A stretch of DNA of 64,000 nt from Microbacterium sp. BLY (GTDB lineage Bacteria > Actinomycetota > Actinomycetes > Actinomycetales > Microbacteriaceae). The stretch spans positions 2,046,001-2,110,000 of the forward strand of contig NZ_JAGKSR010000001.1 of assembly GCF_017939615.1 (NCBI RefSeq). The letters run 5' to 3'. Below, one piece after another: positions 1 to 8,343 of the stretch (position 1 is the stretch's first letter; each line of letters starts with the position of its first letter). The notes below the pieces were generated by a model, which was not told the origin of the DNA, searched no databases, and saw only the letters and a program-made list of their open reading frames with translations. A program made the position numbers and the translations under genes.

Positions 1-638
1 CCGTCGTCGGCGAGGGTGGCGTTGCTGAAGAGCCTGACGCCCTCGACGACGGAGCGGTGCCCGTCGCGGTCGTCCACGAGCACGGCGGCGGCGTCGCCGT
101 CGCCGAAGCAGCCGGTGACCCCCGGGGCCGGCGAGAAGAGACGGTCGGGACGGATCCGGCCCACCTCTGCGAAGGCGGGAACGGCGCAGTCCGCGGATGC
201 GGACGCCACGGAGCCCGATGCGTTCTCCCCGACCCCGAGCTCGCTGAGCAGATGAGTGCTCGTCGAGAGGAAGACGATCCGATCGGCAGGGGCGAGGAGA
301 GCCGCCAGTGCGTCGTCGGACAGTGCGACGGGATTGGTCAGCGCGAGGGTGCTGTCCTCGTCCACGGCGGCCGCGGCCTCCGCCCGGGAGCGGACCACGT
401 CGACCTCGATCCCCTGGTCGCGGAGGATCTCCGCGAGCGCGAGCGCGCCGGTGTCCGCCCGGCTCTCCGGATCGAGTGTGCCGCGGGCACCGGGGGCACT
501 CGCCACCAGCTGGGAGGCCGCGAGGGCGACGGCGAGCACGAGCACGGCGATGAGGAGCCAGCCTCCGAGGGAGGCGGCGCGGCGGCGTGGGCGCTCCGCG
601 GTGGCGACGTCGACATCGGACGCGGCGGTCGTCGTCAT
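1..638 (-). CDS. DUF4350 domain-containing membrane protein (3' end cut by window edge)
   Basis: Only the first ~212 codons are visible; the C-terminus lies beyond the left edge. A basic cytoplasmic N-terminus (residues ~1-25) precedes one membrane segment (~26-46). Then comes a stretch beginning LDPESRADTGALALAEIL, the typical DUF4350 opening, which is thought to lie outside the membrane. The ATG overlaps the stop of the DUF4129 gene by four bases (ATGA), so the two are [15 protein letters not shown] coupled. In many actinobacteria DUF4350 and DUF4129 genes sit next to a MoxR-type AAA ATPase and a DUF58 protein; I infer these follow just outside the window. Molecular function is unknown. Confidence 0.85.
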   Translation of the reverse strand, partial: MTTTAASDVDVATAERPRRRAASLGGWLLIAVLVLAVALAASQLVASAPGARGTLDPESRADTGALALAEILRDQGIEVDVVRSRAEAAAAVDEDSTLALTNPVALSDDALAALLAPADRIVFLSTSTHLLSELGVGENASGSVASASADCAVPAFAEVGRIRPDRLFSPAPGVTGCFGDGDAAAVLVDDRDGHRSVVEGVRLFSNATLADD

Positions 639-1276
639 GCGGGCACCGCCTCGGGGCGGTGGGTGCGGAGCCGCTCGTCCGTCGCGGCGAGGTGGCGGTA
701 GTCGTCCTCGCGCGCGGGGTGCCGCAGGTAGCGCACGTCGTCGAACGAGGCGGCGGCGCGACGCAGGGCCTCGGCCTCATCGGCGAAGACCGCGCTCGCG
801 GATCGCGCGATCGACTGGGCGGTGGCGCCGGGGACGGGGTCGATGAGATCGCGTTCAAGGAGGCTGCGAGCGATCGCCCGGTAGCGCAGCACGACCGCGG
901 CATCCCAGTCTCCCTGCCGGGCGCTGCGCTCGGCCTCGGCCCTGAGCTGCGCCGCGCTCCGGTCGTCCTCGGCGCCGAGGAGGTCGCCGTGCGGGCGGCG
1001 GACGGCCCGTGAGCGGCGCGGGCGCCCCCACACGATGAGCGCGGTGACGAGGGCAGCGGCGATGAGCACCGTGACGACGATCAGTGCCGTGGGACCGACG
1101 CTGGCGCCGTTGTCGGCGCTGAAGAGGTCGGTCAGGAAGCGCATCACGTCGCGGGCGAACAGATCGAACCAGGTGGGTTTCGCGTCGGCGTACTGCGGAC
1201 GGGAGAGCTCCTCCTCCGCCCAGCGGCGTGCCTCATCGCCGTCCGGGACGAAGACGTCGTCCAAGCGCCGCATCAT
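635..1276 (-). CDS. DUF4129 domain-containing protein
   Basis: A 213-residue protein beginning MMRRLDDVF. Residues ~1-60 are a hydrophilic region containing the paired motif DEARRWAEEELSRPQY. A single membrane segment (TALIVVTVLIAAALVTALIV, ~72-92) follows, then a C-terminal helical DUF4129 domain with VVLRYRAIARSLLERDLIDP and a conserved YLRHP near the end. DUF4129 proteins are often associated with transglutaminase or MoxR/DUF58 systems, but this copy has no enzyme domain. It overlaps both neighbours by four bases (ATGA at each junction), so it is the middle gene of a three-gene coupled operon. Function is unknown; a role in envelope protein maturation is inference from context only. Confidence 0.88.
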   Translation of the reverse strand: MMRRLDDVFVPDGDEARRWAEEELSRPQYADAKPTWFDLFARDVMRFLTDLFSADNGASVGPTALIVVTVLIAAALVTALIVWGRPRRSRAVRRPHGDLLGAEDDRSAAQLRAEAERSARQGDWDAAVVLRYRAIARSLLERDLIDPVPGATAQSIARSASAVFADEAEALRRAAASFDDVRYLRHPAREDDYRHLAATDERLRTHRPEAVPA

Positions 1277-2574
1277 GGCTGTGCGTCGGAACCCGGAGCC
1301 GTCCACCCGGTGCCGGCGTCGGGTGCGGGCGGCGCGGACGGGGCGGGCGGCGGTGGCGGTGCGAAGGCGGACGGCGCGGCCGGGGGAGCAGGCGGTGAGG
1401 CGGGGAACGGCGGGGCACCGACCGTGCCGCCGGCGGCGGAAGGGGGGAAGCCGTAGCCCTGGGTCATCATGACGTGCTCGGGCACCTGACGCGGCGGCGG
1501 CGCGCTGCTGACGGCGCGCGCGGGGTCGACCGCGAACGGGTCGCCGAGCTGCTCCTCCGGCACGCCGAGGTCGCGGCGTTCCACGTGCGAGAGGAGCGTC
1601 TGGTCGAGTCCCTCGTAGCGCATCCGGCAGTCGAGGTACACGAGCACACCGCCCGTGCTCTGCACGACGATGGTGATGGCCTGGAGGATGAGGAGCAGCA
1701 CCTGCGGGGCGAGGAGCGCGAAGACGTAGGCGATGACGGCGCTCGGCTCGCTCGCGCCGGTCGGGGCGATGACCGTCCCGAGGAACGAGGAGAACATCGC
1801 GGTCGGGAAGCTGACCACCTGCATCGCGAGCCCCATGATGAGGCTGATGAGGAACGTGACGCCGAAGGCCACCCAGAAGCGCCCGCGGGTCAGGCGCCAG
1901 GACCGCACGAAAGCCTCGCGGAAGCGCGCGCGCTCCAGGACGAGGATCGAGGGCACGAGCAGCAGCTTGGTCGACAGCCACACCGTCAGCGGGATCGCGG
2001 CGAGGGCCAGGAGGACGACGACGAGCACGACGATCCCGATCATCTCCGGTGTGCCGCCCAGACCGCCCGCGATGAGGGCGGCGATGACCGCCGCGACGAT
2101 CGCGAGGCCGCCGAAGAGCGCGAGCACCGAGAGCGACGCGAATCCGGCCAGCCGCCAGAACGCGGGGAGCATCCGCCGCCAGAGCATCCCCAGCGTGGCC
2201 TTCACCCCGACCGTCGCATAGCCGACCTCGGCCGCCACGACCCCCTGCATCATCGCGGTGAAGGCGATGGACGCGAGGCCGACGACGAGCCCGGCGATGA
2301 GGTTGATCGCGATCGTGCCGGCGAGCACCGCCTCGAAGTCGGGAGAGGAGGGGGAGACCGTCTCCAGTCGGGAGAAGGTGGTGAACAGCACGACGCCCAT
2401 CACGCCCGCGGTGGCGATCACGACGATGAGCTGGATGACGACGGCGAACCCGAACAGGACCTTGGGGTTGTGCCGGAGGGCCGCGAACGCCTTGCCCAGG
2501 AGCATGCCGAAGGTCAGGGGATGAAGGGGGATGATGCCCTTCTTGGGGGCTGGGGTCCACGTCTGGCCGCTCAC
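1273..2574 (-). CDS. Multi-pass membrane protein, glycerophosphodiester phosphodiesterase membrane-domain type
   Basis: About 433 residues from a GTG preceded by GGAGGGAGG; an in-frame ATG nine codons upstream (2601) is less well placed. The N-terminus has the motif IIPLHPLTFGMLLGKAF, typical of the polytopic membrane domain that precedes glycerophosphodiester phosphodiesterases. Six or so hydrophobic segments follow, and no phosphodiesterase catalytic domain is present. The last ~80 residues are a Pro/Ala-rich, probably disordered cytoplasmic tail. It heads the operon with DUF4129 and DUF4350 and is divergent from mtrA. Homologues beside mtrAB are common in Microbacteriaceae. Role unknown; a scaffold or lipid-interacting membrane protein is a guess. 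Confidence 0.82.
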   Translation of the reverse strand: MSGQTWTPAPKKGIIPLHPLTFGMLLGKAFAALRHNPKVLFGFAVVIQLIVVIATAGVMGVVLFTTFSRLETVSPSSPDFEAVLAGTIAINLIAGLVVGLASIAFTAMMQGVVAAEVGYATVGVKATLGMLWRRMLPAFWRLAGFASLSVLALFGGLAIVAAVIAALIAGGLGGTPEMIGIVVLVVVLLALAAIPLTVWLSTKLLLVPSILVLERARFREAFVRSWRLTRGRFWVAFGVTFLISLIMGLAMQVVSFPTAMFSSFLGTVIAPTGASEPSAVIAYVFALLAPQVLLLILQAITIVVQSTGGVLVYLDCRMRYEGLDQTLLSHVERRDLGVPEEQLGDPFAVDPARAVSSAPPPRQVPEHVMMTQGYGFPPSAAGGTVGAPPFPASPPAPPAAPSAFAPPPPPAPSAPPAPDAGTGWTAPGSDAQP

Positions 2575-2656
2575 GGGCCTCCCTCCGTCGTGCGCTCCCA
2601 TCGTGTCATATCAGCGTGCTGACGCGCAGACCTGCGGAGGGCGGTACTCGGTGCCA

Positions 2657-2669
2657 TAAGGTAACAGTT
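2657..2669 (+). promoter_or_regulatory. Leaderless-type promoter of mtrA
   Basis: TAAGGT (-10 like) ends 7 bases before the ATG. The intervening AACAGTT has no Shine-Dalgarno sequence, so the transcript probably starts at or beside the start codon. Confidence 0.45.
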
Positions 2670-3350
2670 ATGACCTCACGCATCCTTGTGGTCGACGACG
2701 ACACCGCGCTCGCCGAGATGATCGGCATCGTGCTGCGCACCGAGGGATTCGAGCCGGTGTTCTGCGCGGACGGTGCCCGCGCGGTCGACGAGTGGCGCGC
2801 GCAGCGCCCCGACCTGGTGCTGCTCGACCTGATGCTGCCCGGAATGGACGGCATCGAGATCTGCACGCGCATCCGCGCCGAGTCCGGGGTGCCGATCATC
2901 ATGCTGACCGCGCGCAGCGACACCGCGGATGTCGTCCGGGGGCTCGAGGTCGGCGCGGACGACTACATGGTCAAGCCGTTCAATCCGAAGGAGCTCGTGG
3001 CCCGCATCCGCACCCGGCTGCGTCCCACTCCGCAGGCCTCCAGCGAACAACTGCGCATCGGAGACCTCACGGTCGACGTGGACGCGCACGAGGTGCGTCG
3101 CGGCACGACGCCGATCGCCCTCACGCCGCTGGAGTTCCAGCTCCTCGTGGCGCTCGCGTCCAAGCCGCAGCAGGTGTTCTCGCGCGAGATGCTGCTGGAG
3201 CAGGTCTGGGGCTACCACTACAAGGCCGACACGCGGCTCGTGAACGTGCACGTGCAGCGCCTGCGGGCCAAGGTCGAGCTCGACCCGGACAACCCCAAGA
3301 TCGTCATGACGGTGCGGGGCGTCGGCTACCGCGCCGGCAGCGTCACCTAG
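2670..3350 (+). CDS. mtrA: Two-component response regulator MtrA
   Basis: A 226-residue OmpR/PhoB-family regulator. The receiver domain (~1-118) has the acidic DDD pocket at residues ~8-10, the phospho-acceptor Asp at about residue 53 (VLLDLMLPGMDG), a conserved Thr (IIMLTARSD) and Lys (DDYMVKPF). The C-terminal winged-helix domain (~130-225) contains EFQLLVALASKPQQVFSREM and a C-terminal VRGVGYRAG hairpin. In actinobacteria MtrA controls cell division, cell-wall hydrolase and DNA-replication genes, and is phosphorylated by MtrB. mtrB starts seven bases downstream and lpqB overlaps mtrB, so this is the canonical mtrAB-lpqB operon. I chose the ATG at the start of the receiver domain; it lacks an SD and looks leaderless. 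Confidence 0.97.
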   Translation: MTSRILVVDDDTALAEMIGIVLRTEGFEPVFCADGARAVDEWRAQRPDLVLLDLMLPGMDGIEICTRIRAESGVPIIMLTARSDTADVVRGLEVGADDYMVKPFNPKELVARIRTRLRPTPQASSEQLRIGDLTVDVDAHEVRRGTTPIALTPLEFQLLVALASKPQQVFSREMLLEQVWGYHYKADTRLVNVHVQRLRAKVELDPDNPKIVMTVRGVGYRAGSVT

Positions 3351-3357
3351 GACCGCG

Positions 3358-5037
3358 ATGGCCGCGACGACAGCGACCACGGCCGTCGCGGTGCTGCGCG
3401 ACTGGCGCGGCTGGCCGGATGTGCTGGCGGCGCTGTGGCGGCGTTCGCTGCGGTTCCGCACCCTGGCGATCACCCTGCTGGCGACGTCGCTGGCGATCTT
3501 CATCACCTGCGTGACGATGGCGCTGGTGATCCAGAACGATCTCTTCGTGTCGCGGAAGAACGTCGCACTCGAGGACGCCCGCCGTGCCGTGGATCAGGCG
3601 CAGTCGCTCCTCGACATCGCGGCGGTGGGCGACGACCCGGCGGCGCTGACCGACATGTGGAACAGCATCCCGGACACCCTCTCGCGGACGTCGAGCGCGG
3701 ATCAGCTCGCGGGTTTCAAGATCCCGGACGGCACGGGCACCGTGCGGCTCAACGGGTTCACGGCCGGCCTCACGCCGGACCTGCTCAGTCCGGAGCTGCA
3801 GGCCAGGGTCCGCGAGCTGGACTACGTGCAGTCGTGGCAGTCGGTGGCCCTGCCCACCGAGGACGGCGGCGTCGTCCCGGGGATCGTCGTCGGGCAGCAG
3901 CTGCAGGTGCCCCAGGCCGGTGCCTTCGAGATCTACTTCGCGTACGACCTCGCGGACGCCGATCAGACGCTGGTCTTCGTGCAGCGCACGCTGTGGATCG
4001 CCGGCATCGGACTGGTGGCGATCGTCGCCGCCATCTCCTGGATCGTGCTGCGGACCGTGTCGACACCCATCGTGCAGGCCGCGGAGACCAGCGCGCGGCT
4101 CGCCGCCGGCGACCTCGGGGTCCGGCTGGAGGTGCACGGCGAGGACGAGCTGGCGACGCTCGGACGGTCCTTCAACGCGATGGCCGACAGTATCGAGGCG
4201 CAGATCAAGGAGCTCGGCGAGCTGTCGATGGTGCAGCAGCGCTTCGTGTCCGACGTGTCGCACGAGCTGCGGACCCCGTTGACGACGATCAGGCTCGCGG
4301 CGGACATGCTGAACGATCAGCGCGACGACTTCGACCCGACGACCGCGCGCACCGCCGAGCTCCTGCACGCGCAGGTCCAGCGGTTCGAGACGCTCCTGGC
4401 GGATCTTCTGGAGATCAGCCGCTACGACGCCGGGTCGGTGCAGCTCGAGCTGGAGGCGACCAGCCTCGCGCAGCTCGCGGAGGACATCATCGAGCAGATG
4501 CGTCCCCTCGCGGAGCAGCACGGCACCGAGATCCGGCTCGTGGCACCGGGCGGCTACTCGCCGGTGGACATGGATCCGCGGCGGGTGCGCCGGGTGCTGC
4601 GCAACCTCATCGGCAATGCGATCGAGCACGGCGAGGGCCGCCCGGTCGTCGTGACCGTCGACAGCAACCAGCATGCGGTGGCGGCGGGCGTGCGCGACTT
4701 CGGCCTCGGGATGGAGCCCGGGGACGCGGAACGCGTCTTCGACAGGTTCTGGCGCGCCGACCCGTCGCGTCAGCGCACGATCGGGGGTACGGGCCTGGGG
4801 CTGTCGATCGCTCTCGGCGACGCCACCCTCCACGGTGGCACCCTGGCGGTCTGGTCGGAGCTCGGGGTCGGTTCGCACTTCGTGCTCACCATCCCTCGAC
4901 ACGACCGCGTCCTCGACGGGCCCAGTCCGATCCCGGTGGAACCGCAGGAGCCGCTCGCGGAGCTCGGCGATGCCACCCAGCCGATCTCGATCGCCGAGAC
5001 CTACTCTGATCTTCTCGACGGGAAGGAGCAGCCATGA
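3358..5037 (+). CDS. mtrB: Sensor histidine kinase MtrB
   Basis: A 559-residue membrane kinase. The first transmembrane helix is at ~36-57, an extracytoplasmic sensor loop covers ~60-208, and the second helix is at ~210-231. A HAMP domain (~232-285) follows. The dimerisation domain holds the phospho-acceptor His at residue 302 (VSDVSHELRTPLTTIRL). The ATPase domain shows the N box (NLIGNAIEHG), G1 (DFGLGMEPGD), F box (DRFWRADPS) and G2 (GGTGLGLSIA). It phosphorylates MtrA. The gene starts seven bases after mtrA, and its stop overlaps the lpqB start by four bases. All catalytic motifs are intact, so it should be an active kinase. Confidence 0.97.
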   Translation: MAATTATTAVAVLRDWRGWPDVLAALWRRSLRFRTLAITLLATSLAIFITCVTMALVIQNDLFVSRKNVALEDARRAVDQAQSLLDIAAVGDDPAALTDMWNSIPDTLSRTSSADQLAGFKIPDGTGTVRLNGFTAGLTPDLLSPELQARVRELDYVQSWQSVALPTEDGGVVPGIVVGQQLQVPQAGAFEIYFAYDLADADQTLVFVQRTLWIAGIGLVAIVAAISWIVLRTVSTPIVQAAETSARLAAGDLGVRLEVHGEDELATLGRSFNAMADSIEAQIKELGELSMVQQRFVSDVSHELRTPLTTIRLAADMLNDQRDDFDPTTARTAELLHAQVQRFETLLADLLEISRYDAGSVQLELEATSLAQLAEDIIEQMRPLAEQHGTEIRLVAPGGYSPVDMDPRRVRRVLRNLIGNAIEHGEGRPVVVTVDSNQHAVAAGVRDFGLGMEPGDAERVFDRFWRADPSRQRTIGGTGLGLSIALGDATLHGGTLAVWSELGVGSHFVLTIPRHDRVLDGPSPIPVEPQEPLAELGDATQPISIAETYSDLLDGKEQP

Positions 5038-6755
5038 GCGGTGCACAGGTGCGTCGGCGCGCGGTGCGCGGGCTCGCGCTCGCGCTCGTCGCTCTGCTGC
5101 TCCCGGCGTGTGCCGGTCTGCCCACGAGCGGGGACGTCGCGGTCGGCCTCGAGCTGGGGGAGTCGCCCGACGACGTCGACGTCCTTCCCGTCGCGTCGGG
5201 CCCGATCGCGGGCGCCGGGCCGGCGGAGATCGTCGAGGGGTTCCTCGAGGCCGGGATCACCACTTCCGACAACTGGGCGACGGCTAGGGAGTTCCTGGCG
5301 CCGTCGCTGCAGCGCAGTTGGCGTCCGTCGGCCGGCGTGTCGGTCGATGCCGGTCCCGAGGCGCGCACCGTGACGTCGGACGTGGCCGCGGACGAGGCGG
5401 ATGAGGCCGAAGAGGCCGAGGTGCAGGTGCTCCTCGAACTCGTCGCGAGCGTCGACGAGTCGGGCGCCTACAGCGACGCGCCGGGGGACTCGAGCGTGCC
5501 GTTCTCTCTCGAGCGTCAGGAGAGCGGGGAATGGCGCATCACCCAGGCGCCGGACGGCGTGGTGATCGACGAAGCGCGGTTCCCGGACGTCTTCGAGGGG
5601 TACTCCCTGCAGTGGTTCGACGCCCGCTGGTCCCGGCTGGTCCCCGACATGCGCTGGTTCCCGCGACGCCAGAGTCCCGCGACGACGGTCACCCAGGCCC
5701 TCGTCGGCGGCACCCCCGCGGAGTGGCTCGACCCGGCGGTGCAGACCGCGTTCCCGGCGGACGTGCAGCTGGCGCAGGATGCGGTGCTGATCACCGCGCA
5801 GGTGGCCGAGGTGGCGCTGACGCGCCCGGCGGCCGGCCTGGACAAGACGACTCTGGCACGGATGCGCACGCAGCTGCAGGCGACGCTGAAGGGCGCCGGC
5901 GTGAACATCACCCAGGTCCGCTTCAGCGTGGACGGCAGGGCGCTCGACGCCGATCTCGTCGAACTCGCCGGGACCTCGCCGGAACCGGGGACGCTCGTGC
6001 TGAAGGACGGGGCGTTCGGACGCATCGTCGGCGATGAGATCGCGCCGATCCCCGCGGTCAGCGCGCAGATCCTCGCGATGCCGCCGCCGATCCGGTCCAT
6101 CGACGTCGCGGCGGACGACGCCACCGCGGCGGTGATGCTGGACGACGGGCACGTGTATCTGGTGGGCAAGGACTCGCGCGACGAGCTCGATGCGCGCCCC
6201 GGGCTCATTCAGCCGTCCCTCGATCCCTACGGGTACGTGTGGTCCGTCCCCGCCGGGGCCCCGCAGGCCGTGCAGGCGATCGGCGCCGACGTCGTCGCGC
6301 ACGCGGTCGCCGGTGCGTGGCCGAGCGCCTCGTCGATCTCCGATCTGCGCGTCTCCGCCGACGGCGCCCGCGTCGCCGCGGTCGTCGTCGTGGGCGGACA
6401 GCGCTGGGTGGCGGTCGCCGCGGTCGTCCGCGATGACGCGGGGGTCCCGACGGAGCTGGGGGAGCTGCGCCCGCTTCGGCAGCTCACCGAGTCGACGACC
6501 GGGCTCGTCTGGCTCGGCGCGGACCGGCTGGCCGTGCTGACCGCCTCGACCGCGCCGCGGCTCATCGTGCAGCCGGTCGGCGGGCCCGGGACGGCGGAGA
6601 GCGCACCGAGCGACGCCGCGGAGGTCGCCGGTGCGCGCACCGCGGCGGGAGTGCGCATCCTGGACGCCACGGGGCAGCTGTTCGCCCACGCGGGCTCGGC
6701 GTGGCGTGAGGTCACCGAGGGCGTCTCCGTCCTCGCCACGCGCGCCGGCGAGTGA
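5034..6755 (+). CDS. lpqB: Lipoprotein LpqB, accessory to MtrAB
   Basis: A 573-residue lipoprotein. The signal peptide ends in the lipobox LLPAC with the lipidated Cys at residue 26. A GerMN-type domain lies in the middle (about residues 200-330, around RWFPRRQSPATTVTQALVGG), and a C-terminal WD40/beta-propeller-like region follows. In mycobacteria LpqB contacts the MtrB extracellular domain and modulates MtrA phosphorylation. The ATG overlaps the mtrB stop (ATGA), which fits [13 protein letters not shown] coupling of kinase and modulator. An acidic run rich in Glu/Asp/Ala (~112-130) is a local insertion. The assignment rests on the lipobox, GerMN-like features and the invariant position after mtrB. 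Confidence 0.95.
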   Translation: MSGAQVRRRAVRGLALALVALLLPACAGLPTSGDVAVGLELGESPDDVDVLPVASGPIAGAGPAEIVEGFLEAGITTSDNWATAREFLAPSLQRSWRPSAGVSVDAGPEARTVTSDVAADEADEAEEAEVQVLLELVASVDESGAYSDAPGDSSVPFSLERQESGEWRITQAPDGVVIDEARFPDVFEGYSLQWFDARWSRLVPDMRWFPRRQSPATTVTQALVGGTPAEWLDPAVQTAFPADVQLAQDAVLITAQVAEVALTRPAAGLDKTTLARMRTQLQATLKGAGVNITQVRFSVDGRALDADLVELAGTSPEPGTLVLKDGAFGRIVGDEIAPIPAVSAQILAMPPPIRSIDVAADDATAAVMLDDGHVYLVGKDSRDELDARPGLIQPSLDPYGYVWSVPAGAPQAVQAIGADVVAHAVAGAWPSASSISDLRVSADGARVAAVVVVGGQRWVAVAAVVRDDAGVPTELGELRPLRQLTESTTGLVWLGADRLAVLTASTAPRLIVQPVGGPGTAESAPSDAAEVAGARTAAGVRILDATGQLFAHAGSAWREVTEGVSVLATRAGE

Positions 6756-6846
6756 CTGCTCCTCCACGGAGACGGCGCACGCCGAGACCCTTCCCCGGAG
6801 ACGCGGGACGGCACCGGACGGACGACCGGCGCGGGAGGATCTCCGG

Positions 6847-7494
6847 ATGGGGATCGCGACACGGATCGATGCGCTCGTCGCCGAGATGGGAGCGCTGCTG
6901 CTCGCGGGAACCTGCGCCGGGTGCGCGCGCCCCGGGACGCTGTTGTGCGACCCCTGTCGGAGCGCTCTCGCGCCGGCGCCCCGCGCGGTGCGCACGCCGG
7001 GTGGTCTGCGGGTCGAGGCGGCGCTCGAGCTCGCCGGTCCGGCGGCTGCCTGCGTGCGCCGCCTCAAGGGGCAGGGGCAGACTTTCCTGGCCCGGCCGCT
7101 CGGCGCGGCGCTCGCCGCCGTGCTGATCCCGGTGCTCGTCCCCGAGACGCGAGCGGTCCCGGTGCCCACCTCCCGCGCCGCTTTCCGCCGCCGTGGCTAC
7201 CGGGTCCCGGAGCTCCTGATCCGCCGAGCCGGAGCCGTTCCCCATCGCGCAGTGACGCTCACCCGGACGGTGCGGGACCAGCGCGAGCTGCCCGCCGCAG
7301 CCCGCGTGGAGAACGTTCGCGGGGCGATGGGCGCGCGGGCCAGCGGACACGGCGCGCCGGTGGTGCTGGTGGACGACGTCGTGACCACGGGCGCGACGCT
7401 CGACGAGGCCGCGCGAGCACTCGCCGCGGCCGGATTCGAGGTCGTCGGCGCCGTCGCGCTCGCCGCCACGCCGATGACCGGCGGATCCGGATGA
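6847..7494 (+). CDS. ComF-family phosphoribosyltransferase-like protein
   Basis: A 215-residue protein starting at the ATG that follows GGGAGG. The N-terminus has a Cys-rich zinc-type knuckle (CAGCARPGTLLCDPC). The C-terminal half is a type I phosphoribosyltransferase fold with the PRPP-binding loop VVLVDDVVTTGATLDEAA. ComF proteins are linked to DNA uptake in naturally competent bacteria, and the actinobacterial copies are annotated from the fold only; the substrate is unknown. It lies 91 bases after lpqB and before hpf, the same order as in M. tuberculosis (Rv3244c-Rv3242c-Rv3241c). Confidence 0.9.
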   Translation: MGIATRIDALVAEMGALLLAGTCAGCARPGTLLCDPCRSALAPAPRAVRTPGGLRVEAALELAGPAAACVRRLKGQGQTFLARPLGAALAAVLIPVLVPETRAVPVPTSRAAFRRRGYRVPELLIRRAGAVPHRAVTLTRTVRDQRELPAAARVENVRGAMGARASGHGAPVVLVDDVVTTGATLDEAARALAAAGFEVVGAVALAATPMTGGSG

Positions 7495-7625
7495 GGTTCA
7501 TCGGAGACTCACCGGAGACACAGGGGTTCGGGCCGTGACTTCCGCCGCCGGTCGGACTACGGTGGGGTGTCACAAGGCGACCACGGTCCGCCCTTGGCCG
7601 GGCGGACCGGGACAAGGAGGCAGCA

Positions 7626-8282
7626 ATGGAAACGAGCATCGTGGGCGTCGGGGTGGGTATCACCGATCGCTTCCGCACCGTCGTCGAAGAGAAGATCGCC
7701 AAGATCCAGACGCTCGCGGCCAAGGCGCAACGCCTGGATGTGAAGGTCACGCATCGGGTGTACCGCAACGGTCGCATCCCGGATGAGACCGTCGAGCTGA
7801 CGCTCGTCGGCAAGGGTCCCGTCGTCCGCGCGGAGGCGGTCGACGGCGACAAGTTCGTGGCGCTCGATCTCGCGGTCGACAAGATGACCGAGCAGCTGCG
7901 CCGCGCGAAGGAGAAGCGCGTCGACGGACGCCAGCACCCCCGGGGTCCGCACTTCGAGAAGGGCAGCGGGTCCCTCGAGGGCATCGACGTGCAGCCGGCG
8001 TCCGCCGAAGTCCTGCACGCGGTGGCGACCGGCAGCATCCCCGTGCAGAGCGACGAGGAAGAGGACTACTCGCCCGTCGTCATCCGCACCAAGAGCTTCG
8101 AGGCCGAGTGGATGACGGTCGAGGAGGCGGTGGACCGCATGGAACTCGTCGGACACGACTTCTTCCTCTTCGTGGACGCCCGCACCGACCACCCGAGCGT
8201 CGTCTACCGCCGCAAGGGCTGGGACTACGGTGTCATCGCCCTGAGCACACAGGCCCCGCCGGCAGAGGCGCTCGCCTCCTGA
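7626..8282 (+). CDS. hpf: Long-form ribosome hibernation promoting factor
   Basis: A 218-residue long HPF. The N-terminal S30AE domain (~1-100) begins METSIVGVGVGITDRF and binds the decoding centre. A linker (~100-150) leads to the C-terminal dimerisation domain with EAEWMTVEEAVDRMEL and the conserved DFFLFVDA...VVYRRKGWDYGVI region. The long form joins two 70S ribosomes into inactive 100S dimers in stationary phase. GGAGG sits six bases before the ATG. A strong hairpin terminator follows the stop. The order comF-hpf-secA is conserved in actinobacteria, although here two minus-strand genes lie between hpf and secA. Confidence 0.95.
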   Translation: METSIVGVGVGITDRFRTVVEEKIAKIQTLAAKAQRLDVKVTHRVYRNGRIPDETVELTLVGKGPVVRAEAVDGDKFVALDLAVDKMTEQLRRAKEKRVDGRQHPRGPHFEKGSGSLEGIDVQPASAEVLHAVATGSIPVQSDEEEDYSPVVIRTKSFEAEWMTVEEAVDRMELVGHDFFLFVDARTDHPSVVYRRKGWDYGVIALSTQAPPAEALAS

Positions 8283-8290
8283 CCGACAGC

Positions 8291-8326
8291 AGAAGGGCCC
8301 GATCCCCACGGGGATCGGGCCCTTCT
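8291..8326 (+). terminator. Hairpin terminator after hpf
   Basis: A long inverted repeat, AGAAGGGCCCGATCCCC pairing with GGGGATCGGGCCCTTCT across a two-base loop, lies eight bases after the hpf stop. It also faces the convergent coiled-coil gene, so it may act in both directions. Confidence 0.85.
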
Positions 8327-8343
8327 GCGCTGTGTCCGCGGTC